A stretch of DNA of 64,000 nucleotides from Paraspadella gotoi (lineage: Eukaryota > Chaetognatha): NCBI GenBank assembly GCA_051294375.1, contig CM119264.1:7628151-7692150 (forward strand), read 5' to 3'. A program made the position numbers and the translations under genes. The notes under the pieces are model-generated. The model saw nothing but the letters and a program-made list of their open reading frames with translations. It made no database searches and was not told where the DNA came from. Positions 45,319 to 56,002 of the stretch are shown here, piece by piece. The first letter of the stretch is position 1. Each line of letters begins with the position of its first letter.

Positions 45319-45764
45319 AAGGAAGATGTGAAAAACCTGGAATGTAGGGCGAAACGATTAGCGCGGATTCTTCGTCCCCGATTCGCTGCGGGTTCGAGGC
45401 CCGACAGAAATCTGTCCGCTTGTCCGCGAATATGAATTATGAAAATGAGAAAATGATATGTCGTTGATGTTGTGGTTTCGCTGGTGAGACGAACTTCGAC
45501 CCTTAATCTGAACACAAACTTTAACCCATGCATTGCAAGTCGAAGCGAATCTACGTAACTAACGAAAATTTAATAATAAGCAATTATCAGGAGATCTGGC
45601 ATGATATCTTCACACATCTAATACGAAATTCTATAGAAACAGATATTTCGACTGATGCATGTAGACCTTCATGCATTCTTTGATTATTAAATTGGTACAA
45701 ATTGTTAACTCGTATAAGCGCATGATAGGAGCGAGGAGAAATGTTTCCAACCTCTCAGCGATTC

Positions 45765-46175
45765 TCACTTCCAGCCCTGACTTATTGACGTATCGTTTAT
45801 ATCTCTCCGAAGAAAAAATCGAACCCGGAACCCTCTGGTCGCCAAGAGAACGACGAACGCTCTGCTCCACGAGGGAGAATTCAGGACGAAGGGAAAGAGA
45901 GCGAAATGAAAACTTGTTACAAACGAAGCGGAAATGAAGTGAAGGAACCGAATCGCCTCGCTGGAGTCGAAGAGGAGCAGAGGCGTCGCATACAAAGCGA
46001 TCGGGGTAGCGGGAGGAGGAGTCATTGGCGTCGTCGTCGTTGTCGTCTTCGTCGTCGTCGTCGTTGGCGTCGGCGTCGTGGAGGAAATCGACGACCAGAG
46101 AATAAATGGATAAATCAAGGCTTTGGAGGAGAATGAGAGAATGAGAAGTAGAGAGAGGAGAGAAGAGAGAGAGAG

Positions 46176-46220
<45 letters not shown>

Positions 46221-46224
46221 GAGA

Positions 46225-46255
<31 letters not shown>

Positions 46256-46316
46256 TGGTTTCTGGACTGGCGTTCGTTAGATCTTGCGATTGAAACGCAG
46301 CGGGGAGAGAGAGCAT
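45765..46316 (-). CDS. candidate ORF (183 aa) spanning a TC microsatellite
   Basis: An ATG at 46316 opens a continuous frame: MLSLPAAFQSQDLTNASPET, Ser/Leu repeats from the (TC)n run, a Thr/Pro run, then a hydrophobic part (SSEAIRFLHFISASFVTSFH) and stop. A second frame over the same DNA is also open: from an acceptor (TTCTCCTCCAAAG at about 46119) it runs past 45765 to a stop at 45631, with an acidic (GAC)n part (DDDDEDDNDDDANDSSSRYP) and a later mixed part (LGDQRVPGSIFSSERYKRYV). The second has the more codon-like RNY pattern. One of the two is probably a real exon; I cannot decide which. No family recognised. Confidence 0.3.
46140..46255. repeat. (GA)n microsatellite
   Basis: GA-rich run of about 115 bases. 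On the minus strand it forms a long pyrimidine tract just before a possible acceptor. Confidence 0.9.
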
Positions 46317-46384
46317 GAGTTGAATCGTCAGGGAATGGGAAGTAGAGCGTGAAAAGTGTCTTTAGCTCAGCGAGGGAATGGCCG

Positions 46385-46814
46385 AGAAGATTTTTAGAAT
46401 CCGGTTTGCACGATCCATAGTAAACAATAGTGCAAAAAAAACATGTACGTAAATTACATTACATTAGATTATACATATGATTATATTTAGAGTTATCCAA
46501 ACAATTATCTTTGAAGTGGCTAAAAGAAGTCTGTAAGTAATATGCGAAAGATAAGGTAGGAAAAAAAAACTGAAAGTGATTAATGATGTGAAGATAAGTT
46601 ATGGTGAAGGGGAACAAAATTTTCAAATACTCTGAATGAGAGAAGGATAGTAATAAACCGTGAAAGAAGGAATTGTGTGTAAAAGGAAGTATAAAGGCAA
46701 TTTCGTTGATGTATGACAATTGAAAGGCAATTGCAGTCAAACTTTAAAGAGATAAGATAGCTCTAAAAAGAGATAAAATTGCGATGGGACTGTAAGAAGG
46801 TGAGTTGATAAAAG
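46385..46814 (+). repeat. left arm of inverted duplication at a 25-N gap
   Basis: The whole arm, from GATTTTTAGAATC to GTGAGTTGATAAAAG at the gap edge, reappears in reverse complement at 47036-47446 with small indels. Confidence 0.75.
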
Positions 46815-46839
46815 NNNNNNNNNNNNNNNNNNNNNNNNN
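46815..46839. other. assembly gap (25 N)
   Basis: Fixed-size gap in the middle of an inverted duplication. Confidence 0.99.
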
Positions 46840-47035
46840 CTTTAATATTCTCCTCTATCTCTTCTACTCATCCTCTCTTCTCTCTCTCTCTCTTCCCTCT
46901 CCTTCTCTCTCTTCCCTCTCTCTTCCTCTCTCTCTCTCTCTTCTCTCTTCTCTCTCTCTCTCTCCGCGACATTTCCCGGTTCACACTTCTCTCATCTAGC
47001 CCCCCCCCCTCTTCCTTCCTTCCACAGCTACTTCC

Positions 47036-47446
47036 TTTTATCAACTCACTTCTTGCCCTCGCCTATGCATTCTTCTGTTTTGAGCTATCTTCTCTCTTAA
47101 ATTGACTGCAATGGCCTTTCATTGTCATACATCAACGAAAATTGCCTTTAATTATCTTTTACACACAATTCCTTCTTCACGGTTTATATCCTTCTCCATT
47201 CAGAGTATTTGAAAATTTTGTTCCCCTTCACCATACTTATCTTCACATCATTACAACTTTCAGTTTTTTTCTCCCTTATCTTTCGCATATTACCTACAGA
47301 CTTCTTTTAGCCACTTCAAAGAATCATGTTGGATAACTCTAAATATAATCATATGTATAATCTAATGTAATGTAATTTACGTACATGTTTTTGCCTATTG
47401 TTTACTATGGTCGTGCAAACCGATTCTAAAAATCTTTCGGTTCTGG
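47036..47446 (-). repeat. right arm of inverted duplication at a 25-N gap
   Basis: Starts with CTTTTATCAACTCACTTC, the reverse complement of the sequence at the left gap edge. A pyrimidine-rich spacer (46840-47035) separates it from the gap. Homology stops at about 47446 (partner about 46385). Confidence 0.75.
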
Positions 47447-49202
47447 GTGGTGATTTCACTTATCCCCGCTTCCTGGCCGCTTGTGTTCTCTATGATCTGA
47501 GCCTTTACTTCTTTCTTCTTTTCCATTCTTTTTCTTTTCGATTTACCAAAACACTTAACTTCATCCGCCCTCTTCCTTTCTGTCCGTCCAAGCAAAACCC
47601 ACCCATCACTCACACTTCCTCCATTCCCCCGCCCTTCCTCCGACCTCCTTCGCTGCCCTATACCCTCTTCGCCGTATTCCCACCAACCCCTCTCTCCTCG
47701 CTCCAATCTACATCCCTCCTCTCGTCCCTCCTCTCCTTTCTTAACCCCCCTCACCTCCCCGCTCCTCTTCTCCACCCTCTTCACATTTCACACTCCCGTG
47801 CCCCACTTCCCCCACTGCTCCTCGCAACTCACCCCCGCCACACCTCATGCCGCGCAGTCTGACTCATCACACCATCTGCATCCAAACTGAGAGCTCTGCA
47901 CCTTATTTCGTACCCACTGATTTCCCGCCGCCCTCTTCTTCTCTTCATGCTCTCTCTTCTGGGCTATTTACTTGAGGGTTTGCTATTTCCTTTACTTCCT
48001 TTATTCGGTCCTCCAGTTATATATACCGCTAAACAACTCTAACATTCAAATCCCTTCTCCCCTTCTTTCTTATCTATTCTTCTCTCCTCAACACTCCTTT
48101 TTTTTCCGTAACGTCTCATTCCTTCTCTTTGCCCCTTTCTTTTTTCCTGCCATCCCTTTCTTCACCTCAGCACTCATGCCCCATTCCCGTCTGACCATCC
48201 CGACTTCACCTTCTCCCTGTTCGGGTTCTTTCTCTCCCTTCTCTTCTTTTCCTTCTCTTCTTTCCCTTTCTCTTTCTTCTTCCCTGCTTACTTCCCTTCC
48301 TACCTCTCGGGTTTTTATCTCTCTTCAGATCCTTTCAAATTTCCCCTAACGGGCGTATCCCCTTACCTTTAACTGCCCTGACTTGACCTATTTGTTTTCT
48401 TCCCTTCTCCCCCCCCCTCCTCTCTTGCCTTCTCTCTTCCTCTCCTTTTTTTTCTTCTTCCCTCCTCCTCTCCTTTTTCTCCCTTCTCCTCCCTCACCCT
48501 CCTCCTCCTTCTCTCTCTCTTTCCCCCTCTTCCCCTTCTCTCTCTCTTCTCTCTCTCTCCTCCCTCCTCCTCTCCTTCATCCCTCCTCCCTTCTTCCCTC
48601 CTCCCCTCTTCCTTTCCCGCTTCCCCCGCTCCTCTCTCTGCCTCCCCCTCTTCTCTCTCTCTCCTTCCCTCTCCCTCTCCCCTCCTCTTCCTCTCTCCCC
48701 TCCCCTTTTTTTCCTCCCCCCTCCTCTCCCTCTCTCCTCCTGCCCTCCTCCTCCTCTTCCTCTCTCCTCTCTCCCCCTCTTCCCCCTTCCCCGGTCCCCC
48801 CCCCCCTCCTCTCCCTTCCCCCCCCCCTCCTTCCCCCCTCCCTTCTCCCCCCTCCCCCCCCCCTTCCCCCCTCCCCCCTCCCCCTCCCCTCTCCGCCCTC
48901 CTTTTTTCCCCCTCTCCCTTCTCCCCTCTCTCCACTTCTCCCTCCCCCCCTCCCCTCCCCTCCCCCACCCCCCCCCTTCCTCTCCCCCCCCCCCCCCCTC
49001 CCCCTCTCTCCCCTCCCCCCGCCCCTCCTCTTCCCCATCCCCCCCCCCCTCCCCCCCTTCAAACTACACGGCAGCTGCCCCACACGCCGTGTGTATACCC
49101 CAGCACACAGTGCATGAAGGTACGAGGAGGCCAGGTCAGCAGGCAGCGCACGACCCCCACATATCAACGGACGCCGCCAACGGAGAACCCTCACACAAAT
49201 AT
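47447..49202. other. low-quality pyrimidine/C-homopolymer stretch
   Basis: CT-rich sequence grading into runs of C (48400-49060). Long open frames exist on both strands only because of the skewed composition. I read it as unpolished gap filling. Confidence 0.55.
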
Positions 49203-49723
49203 AGGGGAGGATTGCCGACTGAGGAAATCTTAATTCAGTGGAGACATCGATGAATGTAGTTGGGAATCGCGACGGCGAACGTTTTTATTTTTAAAAAAGG
49301 ATTTTTAATTCTTTTAAAAAAATGAATGTAAAGGAGAATGTTTTACATTAGAAGAGTTTAAATGGAGAAACGTTTTTTAAGAAAGATATTACGTTTTGAG
49401 TAAAACGGGACAGCGTCCAAGTGGAACTGGCGTTGGCTTTTCTTTTTTAAAGGGTTTATTTTTCTTGGTCCAAAATATTCCGTTGACGTTAAAAATCATA
49501 TTAATCTGTTTACTCTCTCTTCTCTTCTCTGCTCCTCTCTTCATCTCTCTCTTCTCACTCTCTCTCTCTCTCATCTCTCTCTCTCTCTGCTCTTCTTTTC
49601 TCTTCTTCTCTCTCTCTCTCTTCGTTTTTTCTCCCCTGAATACGAATGGGATGTCTATTTCTTTATTACTCTGTTATTGTGACGGAGATTGCCTGGAGAG
49701 AATGTAAAGACAGCAGCGAGAGA

Positions 49724-49771
<48 letters not shown>

Positions 49772-50549
49772 ACACGCGCAACCTGAGCGCTACTGTACCA
49801 GAAGACGTCGCGTAATATCGTTGGACGTCTAAATCTTACAATAATGATTGGGGCAATTCCTCTTGGCGTCTTTCCGCGGGGGGAAAAGAATGGCGGATGA
49901 TGACAATAAAGAGAGAGGATAAGAAGAGAGAGAGAGAGAGGGAGAGGGAGTAGAGGAGGTAGAGAGAGAGAGAGAGTGGAGAGGAGAGAGAGAAGAGGAG
50001 AGAGAAGAAAGAGAGAAAAGAGAGACAAACTCATAGAATAGGACACGAAACAAAGGGATAGAAGGAAAAACTACTTTGATCGAATTCAACTCCAATTGCG
50101 GTGAATTTTTTTTATTTTCATTCAGTTTCATTCACTCAGTTTTTTGCTTCACTAGTCATATTCTTCATTATCTTCACAAAGAGTTATCATGATCGATGGC
50201 AGTATATCAGTCGGCGATGACGTAGATGACAGTGGGTAGGCCGACAGACAAGACAGACTGACATTTAGATGGATAGACAAACAGGCAGTATAATGTACGA
50301 AAATTTTAGACAGACCTTTTCGACAAAAAAAAGGCATGAAATTCATAAAAAAAAACATAAAAAAAGAAAAAAGCCGGCGAAACGTTTTTTACTCCCGCAA
50401 CTGACGCAGAGTCCGCGAAACTTGTCTAAACGCGATTGAATTTTTCATTCTCGAGGAATCTGTTTATGGTTTCTCCTTTCTTGTTACCGTTTAATGTTTT
50501 TTTTTTTTTGTTTTCCCCGCGGGAGAAAAAAAATGAGGAGGACTCCAGC
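49203..50549 (+). repeat. duplicated segment, copy 1 (insertion-rich)
   Basis: Matches 58817-60093 block for block (GACTGAGGAA, AGGAGAATGTTTTACATTAG, GTAAAACGGGACAGCGTCC, CTCTTGGCGTCTTTCC, GAGGAGGACTCCAGCG). Differences are mainly one-base indels. Confidence 0.75.
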
Positions 50550-51510
50550 GGTCGACCTAATGAAAAGAGAGAACAGGTGGCTTTCACCAGATGCCAAAGG
50601 GGACTCGTGGACAGGTGCATGAAAGATGAGCGAAACGAAACGAAACGAAAGAAGATGCAGGAGTATGGTTAGGAGTATGGATAGGGTCATATTTGGCGGG
50701 GGGGTGTGGGTTTTGAACTGTCGCAGTTTGGGCTTTTCGACGAAAAGGACCGAATGAAAAAAAGATGTTTGGAACTGAGGATATTGAAAATCCAATTCGT
50801 TCTCAAGATCTCCAAGGATTTAAAATACCGTTTTTAATAGTCTAACTTCCTTTACAAGGAATTACAAAAAACGTAAACAGATGGCGGGGAAAGGTAGTCA
50901 ATTTATACGACTAAATTACAATGAACTTCTCTTTTTTTTTGAGCTGTAAAGAAAGTTAACTAACGGAGACAAATGGCCGATAATAAACTCGGCCGACTGA
51001 GTTGAAGTCTTTCAACTCGAGCGACGATAAAAATAAAACAAACTGCGAAAGCGATTTGCTCCCGCGTTCGTCGCACTATGAGAAACCCATATTTCATTCT
51101 TGTTTTTCACCGCGTGAAGGGACGCCTATTCAGTGAATTCAAGGGAGAAAGTGAGCCGAGTTTTTCGTAGGCAGTTTTAACTTTTAAAGAAAAATAGAGG
51201 AAATAAAGTCAGTTTACAAAAAAGAATTTAAATATAGAGAAATGGCTTAAAACCTTCAGGTTTGCATGGATGATTAAAATAAAAAGTTAAAAACTTTCAA
51301 TACACTGTGATCAGAATCGGTAAAAGGATTTTAAACAATATTTTAAGGTTGGTTGGGTTGAATTAGACTATATACAAAAAAACTGATAAAGCTCATCACA
51401 CACACGGCCAAAGCAAGGACGACTTGTCTGATGAAACGAATGAAATGAATGAGATTCGTTGGGGAATCGAATTTAGATTTGCATTTTGTCGAGTTTTCAA
51501 GGATTTTTAA
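50550..51510. other. non-coding stretch
   Basis: No splice-supported frame. AT-rich with an (AAACG)n-like patch at about 50630-50650. Confidence 0.4.
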
Positions 51511-51567
51511 AGAAAGAAAGAGAGAGAGAGAGAGAGAAAGCGAGAGAGAGAGAGAGAGAGAGAGAGA
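51511..51567. repeat. (GA)n microsatellite
   Basis: GA run with one AAAGCGAG interruption. Confidence 0.9.
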
Positions 51568-51902
51568 GGTTAATACAATTATTCTATCAGAGGGTAAACA
51601 AAGTACGAGCTCACACACAAGAGTTGAACCTGAAAGAAGAAAAATTACGCGAAAGGAAAAAGGCGGAAAATAGCAGCCATAAAAGGAGAAAAAGCGTCAG
51701 ACGAGTTCAACGCTCTCGAAGATAACGACGCAGGAAGAAATATTGATTATTGATGAGAGGGAGAGAGAGAGAGACAGATAGAGAGAGAAAGTGAAAGAGA
51801 GAGAATGTGTGTGTTTCTAAACGCCTCGTTTGAATGAAAAAGTTTTTTAGTGAGGTTATTAAGATTTATTTTTACGATTATAACAGTAGAATAGAGAAAA
51901 GA

Positions 51903-51904
<2 letters not shown>

Positions 51905-51961
<57 letters not shown>
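51905..51961. repeat. (GA)n microsatellite
   Basis: GA run about 120 bases upstream of the signal-peptide exon. Confidence 0.9.
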
Positions 51962-51963
<2 letters not shown>

Positions 51964-52084
51964 TCGAAATGCCGAAATCCGTGGCGTGGTTTATTCTTTC
52001 ATAGTTTCTTCTCTTGGCGCAAAACGCGGGAATAATTTTCATCCGAAGAATCCCGGATGTAGCCCCGTATGTGGGAGGAAGTCA

Positions 52085-52174
52085 ATGGCGAGGATCGCGA
52101 TTTCTTTTTTTAGTCCAGCGCGGGTTGTCGTCGTTTTTGTTCTTATCGTCGTCGCTTTCCTCGTCCCGGGTCAG
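52085..52174 (+). CDS. candidate first coding exon with signal peptide
   Basis: The ATG at 52085 is followed by 30 codons: MARIAISFFSPARVVVVFVL, then IVVAFLVPGQ, ending exactly at CAG|GTGAGA, a strong donor in phase 0. A short polar start, a hydrophobic core of about 15 residues and PGQ make a plausible signal peptide or signal anchor. The flank becomes GC- and CpG-rich here, as at an animal promoter. The next exon was not identified; a GA microsatellite and a 211-N gap follow within 600 bases. No family can be assigned from a signal sequence. Confidence 0.45.
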
Positions 52175-52189
52175 GTGAGAGCCAAGGCT

Positions 52190-52246
52190 GGTTGCTAGGG
52201 TTGCTAAGGGACGTTGCTAGGGAGTCGTGGCAACCGGGAAGCGGAG
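52190..52246. promoter_or_regulatory. cluster of RFX X-box half sites
   Basis: GTTGCTAGGG, GTTGCTAAGGG and GTTGCTAGGG follow one another, then GTGGCAACC. GTTGCYA and its complement TRGCAAC are half sites of the X-box bound by RFX factors, found near ciliary genes. The cluster is just inside the intron after the exon at 52085-52174, in CpG-rich DNA. Function is inferred. Confidence 0.35.
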
Positions 52247-52381
52247 CCGCGCGCGCGCAGTGCACCCGTGCCGGCAAGGCTTTTCGGCGTCGTCGTCGCG
52301 CGGCGCCGGCGGGCGGGCTGCGTCGAGGGCTGCGTCGTTCGCGGCGGCGGAAACGGCGTCTGCGTCCTCGGTCGCGGCGAA

Positions 52382-52505
<124 letters not shown>

Positions 52506-52609
52506 AGGGGGGGGGAATTTTTTTTTTTTCGCCCGCGGCTTCGCCTCCAGAATTCCTATTACTGGAAGAATAAGAAGGCGAAAAAACAGTAGAGGCGTTT
52601 GAAAAGACG

Positions 52610-52680
52610 CGTTTTGGCGCGCGGCGACGGAGCTCAGTGGCGCGCAGCGGCGCCTAACGGCGCGCAGCGGCGCTCACTTA
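52610..52680. repeat. GGCGCGCAGC short tandem repeat
   Basis: Imperfect GGCGCGCAGCGGCGC units, very CpG-rich, ending before a 211-N gap. Confidence 0.6.
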
Positions 52681-52746
52681 AACGCAGCTCGTCGCGGGCA
52701 GGCGAAATCTGCGGTCGGTCGAAAAACAAAGCCCACTGGAGGGGGG

Positions 52747-52957
52747 NNNNNNNNNNNNNNNNNNNNNNNNNNNNNNNNNNNNNNNNNNNNNNNNNNNNNN
52801 NNNNNNNNNNNNNNNNNNNNNNNNNNNNNNNNNNNNNNNNNNNNNNNNNNNNNNNNNNNNNNNNNNNNNNNNNNNNNNNNNNNNNNNNNNNNNNNNNNNN
52901 NNNNNNNNNNNNNNNNNNNNNNNNNNNNNNNNNNNNNNNNNNNNNNNNNNNNNNNNN
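52747..52957. other. assembly gap (211 N)
   Basis: Run of N following a G6 homopolymer. Confidence 0.99.
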
Positions 52958-53346
52958 AAAAAAATTAATATTATCTCTTTTGAGATTGTCAAGTCATTCT
53001 GTGAAAAGGTTTCTCTAAAAATATTATCATTAATTTTTAATAAACAATAAAGTTTTCTTTTGATATTTCACCCTGCACGAAATATAAGAACCAATAAAAC
53101 CTCTACATAATATTAAGAAAACAATGAAAAAAATATCAGCGTTCGTCAGATTTTAAATAATTGCTTCAAACTGTATTGTTTATACGGCGCCTTGGCTTTC
53201 GTCAGGTATTTTTTTTTCTTGCACCGACATTTCTCGCTTTAAAAAATAAAAAATTAATATGGATGGAAAACAAATGATAATCAGCCAATTAATTTAACCT
53301 TTGGGAATTTCAATTTCGAATGATTTTTCGTTGGTTCTGCTTACAG

Positions 53347-53487
53347 CAGATCTCGGCTCTATAATTCACTTTGTCCGTCCGTCGGTCCACCCCCACAATC
53401 TTGTCAGAATCATCTCACAATATCGAATTATGATAAATTATGCAAAAAAAATTGAGATCCGTCCGCCGGCCGTCCATCCGTATGTGG
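53347..53487 (+). CDS. candidate internal exon (141 bases)
   Basis: A strong acceptor (GGTTCTGCTTACAG) ends at 53346 and a good donor (TGTGG|GTAAGA) begins at 53488. One frame is open throughout: DLGSIIHFVRPSVHPHNLVR, then a stretch with QYRIMINYAKK and RPPAVHPYV. The length is a multiple of three. However, the GTCCGTCCGTCGGTCC run resembles part of repeat D, so this could be a repeat fragment with chance splice-like sites. It does not match the phase of the exon at 54619. Family unknown. Confidence 0.3.
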
Positions 53488-53744
53488 GTAAGAAACTGTG
53501 CGATTGAGCTGGAAATCAAGTTTTGATGGAATCAACTAAGTGGAAATGAGATTATTTTTTATTAAAGCAAGTTGCAATAATTATTCAAACAATAAAAAAA
53601 AATTTAATCAATTAATTTATAAATCAACCAATTAATTATTCAATTAATTTATGAATCAACTAATCAATTCATTTATTTATCAATCAATTATTAAAATAAC
53701 TAATTAATTAATTAATCAATCAATCAAACAATGTTAGAATTATC

Positions 53745-54120
53745 ATTGTCGTCGTCGCCATCATCATCGTTCTTTCTTTTGTCGTGATCAGTGACCTGAC
53801 AAAAATATTTAAAAACAAACAGGTTTGTAATGTTTGTTAACTCAATGGCTGATATGAATTTTATTTAATTTAATAACTAGTTAATTAATCAATCAATCAT
53901 TTAATTAATCTTGACGGTGTTATGGTCGTCGTCGTCATCATCATCATCATGGTCTTCGTTTCTTTTGTAATAACGAAAAGACAAAAAGACTTAAAAACAA
54001 ACACGTTTTATCAAACAATCCCGGAACTGATCAGTTACTTAATTATTCAATCAATTAATCAATTATTCAATCAATCAATAAAAAAATCAATCAATCAGTC
54101 AATTAGTTATCATCGGTGTT
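53745..54120 (+). repeat. tandem pair of about 190-base units
   Basis: Each unit starts with GTCGTCGTC plus (ATC)n, continues TTCTTTTGT...GACAAAAA...TTAAAAACAAACA, and ends with AATCAATCAATC runs and GGTGTTAT. Two decayed copies and the start of a third (54111 on) are visible. Confidence 0.6.
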
Positions 54121-54363
54121 ATCATTTTCGTGGTCGCCATCATTAATTATTTAATTTAATCATTCAATTAAATAATTTATTAATTATAAATTAAAAAATT
54201 TACTATTTCATTATGCTTTTTTATAATGCTCGATTTTTTTTCTCATATTATAAAATTATGATATAAGTTATGTTATAAACTAAATTTAACGCTAATGAAG
54301 ACTTAAATGCAAGCCGAAACATGTCCGTTTTTCTTCTGAAAAATAAAAATCGTTGTCGAAATT

Positions 54364-54540
54364 AATTTTCAAACTCTGATTTTATTCCTTTAATTAATTA
54401 ATATGTAATCAATTAAATAATTTATTATTTTTCAATTAATTAATTAATTAATAATTTTCAAACTCTGATTTTATTCCTTTAATTAATTAATATGTAATCA
54501 ATTAAATAATTTATTATTTTTTAATTAATTATTTACATAT
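54364..54540 (+). repeat. 89-base tandem duplication
   Basis: ATTTTCAAACTCTGATTTTA and about 70 following bases are repeated almost identically 89 bases later, within AATTAATT-rich DNA. Confidence 0.8.
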
Positions 54541-54618
54541 TAATTAATTAACTAATTAATTACCGCTAATGATCGTGGGCAGATCCGACATTGTTTGCTC
54601 AAACTTGTTTTTTTTTAG

Positions 54619-55230
54619 TATCATTATCTGTTCTTGTGAAAAAAAGAAGCGAAAGCCTCTTACGTCGGTTCCAGTTCCACTTGGTATTCTCTCTGCCTAC
54701 GAAATCTGCGAAAAAAGGTGAGGTATTCAGGGTAACGACTCAGGTAAGTGTCTCCTTATCTCCTACAGAAATCCGAAAGTTAGACGTGAGCAACATACAG
54801 AAAAAATGAAAACTCTCTCTATATCTTTTTCTATCTTTCTCTCTTTCTCTTTTTAAATCTTTCTCTCTTTCACTCTCTCTCTCTTAGACTTTTGATAATA
54901 TTTCCTTTCTTCTTTATATCTACTGCTCGCTGACCTTTTTTTTGTTATCAACGTATCTAATTGTAATTTAAAAATTACGTTATATCGAAAAGTTTTTATT
55001 AACTGATAAAAACTTATACTTTTATCTGAATTAGTTTTTATGAAATTGGTACAACCAATATAAAAATATATAAATATATTATTTACGTTTAGTAAACTAA
55101 TTGTTAATTTTCCTTTTTTCCCAGTCGAGGACGTTTTTCTATTTTCCTCCACTTACGAGTAACGACCGGCCACTTTGTTCTCTTTAAACTTTTTTTGCGT
55201 TTCGATATTTACACTCGCCTTTCTAGCTAA
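54619..55230 (+). CDS. candidate exon pair, membrane-proximal basic segment
   Basis: Exon 54619-54717 (99 bases) follows a strong acceptor (TTGTTTTTTTTAG) and ends at AAAAAG|GTGAGG. Its one plausible frame reads IIICSCEKKKRKPLTSVPVP then LGILSAYEICEK. IIICSC followed by EKKKRK looks like the end of a membrane helix and its stop-transfer cluster, which is inferred. A second, perfect donor (CAG|GTAAGT, 54744) would extend the exon in a way that breaks this frame. The next acceptor (CCTTTTTTCCCAG, 55124) continues in phase for 35 codons (RGRFSIFLHLRVTTG...) to TAA at 55228-55230; this second part is weaker. The gene would converge on the minus-strand gene ending near 55.94 kb. No family recognised. 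Confidence 0.4.
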
Positions 55231-55942
55231 CCTAGACCTCATCATTACTGATAAGATATAGTAATAATAATAATAATAATAAAGTCAGGTCAGGTAAAAG
55301 CCTGAATTTAGTTTAGAGACGCCGCAGAAGCAGAATTTTCAGGATGCAGCGTTTGTCTTTTGTTTCAAAATACAATCATAGTCCTATCCTTTCAAAAGTC
55401 GATAGAGGGCAACCGTTATCAATATTTATCTAATTTTAAAATGAACACGATTTTAACGCAATTAGGTAAACAAAAAATTCTCGATAGGAAAAGCGAATGA
55501 CAATCGACTTCAATTAATAAAAATACGTATTTAGAAAAAAAAAACATAAGCAAGTCTACCCTCCCGCCACCGTAATCCGCTAAGCAGGGAAGGCCTAGGA
55601 CCTCTGACCTAGGTACAAAAATTAACTCCCGGCAAAATATAAAAGATTTTGAACAAAGGTGGAAATTCCTAGTAACGATGTACCGTGTTCTGTCTTGCAA
55701 GGCCGACTAACTTCCGTAAGCAGGGACCGGAAATTCGTTGATGATTGCCCATGAGACAGTGACGAATGACGATGCCGACTATGATTTTTCTTGTATAACC
55801 TTTAATATCTTTTTATCGGGTTGCATTAAAAATATTAAAACTATATCACCAGAAAGCCCTGAAAAAATACTATTCGATTTACACTAAATTTTATATAAAA
55901 TGATAAGAAAAAGCTTATAACAATTTTTTTTTTTAAATTAAT

Positions 55943-55948
55943 TTTATT
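55943..55948 (-). terminator. poly(A) signal of the 83-codon gene
   Basis: AATAAA on the minus strand, 55 bases after the TGA at 56003-56005. Confidence 0.5.
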
Positions 55949-56002
55949 TAAAAATTTGCCAGTTGAAAAAATTTAAAAACTAGCATAGGAATGTGACTAG
56001 TT

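Noticed and set aside
45340-45420. GGGTTCGAGGCCC, resembling a tRNA B box
   Set aside because: No cloverleaf, no A box at the right distance, and a 227-N gap just upstream.
48369-49194. Frames of about 200-240 codons on both strands
   Set aside because: They arise from a pyrimidine/C-homopolymer stretch with extreme composition, probably unpolished sequence.
55419-55700. Minus-strand 93-codon ORF containing VPRSEVLGLPCLADYGGG
   Set aside because: The start is not ATG, the second half is AT-rich filler, and splice sites around it are weak. It lies downstream of the poly(A) signal of the 83-codon gene.
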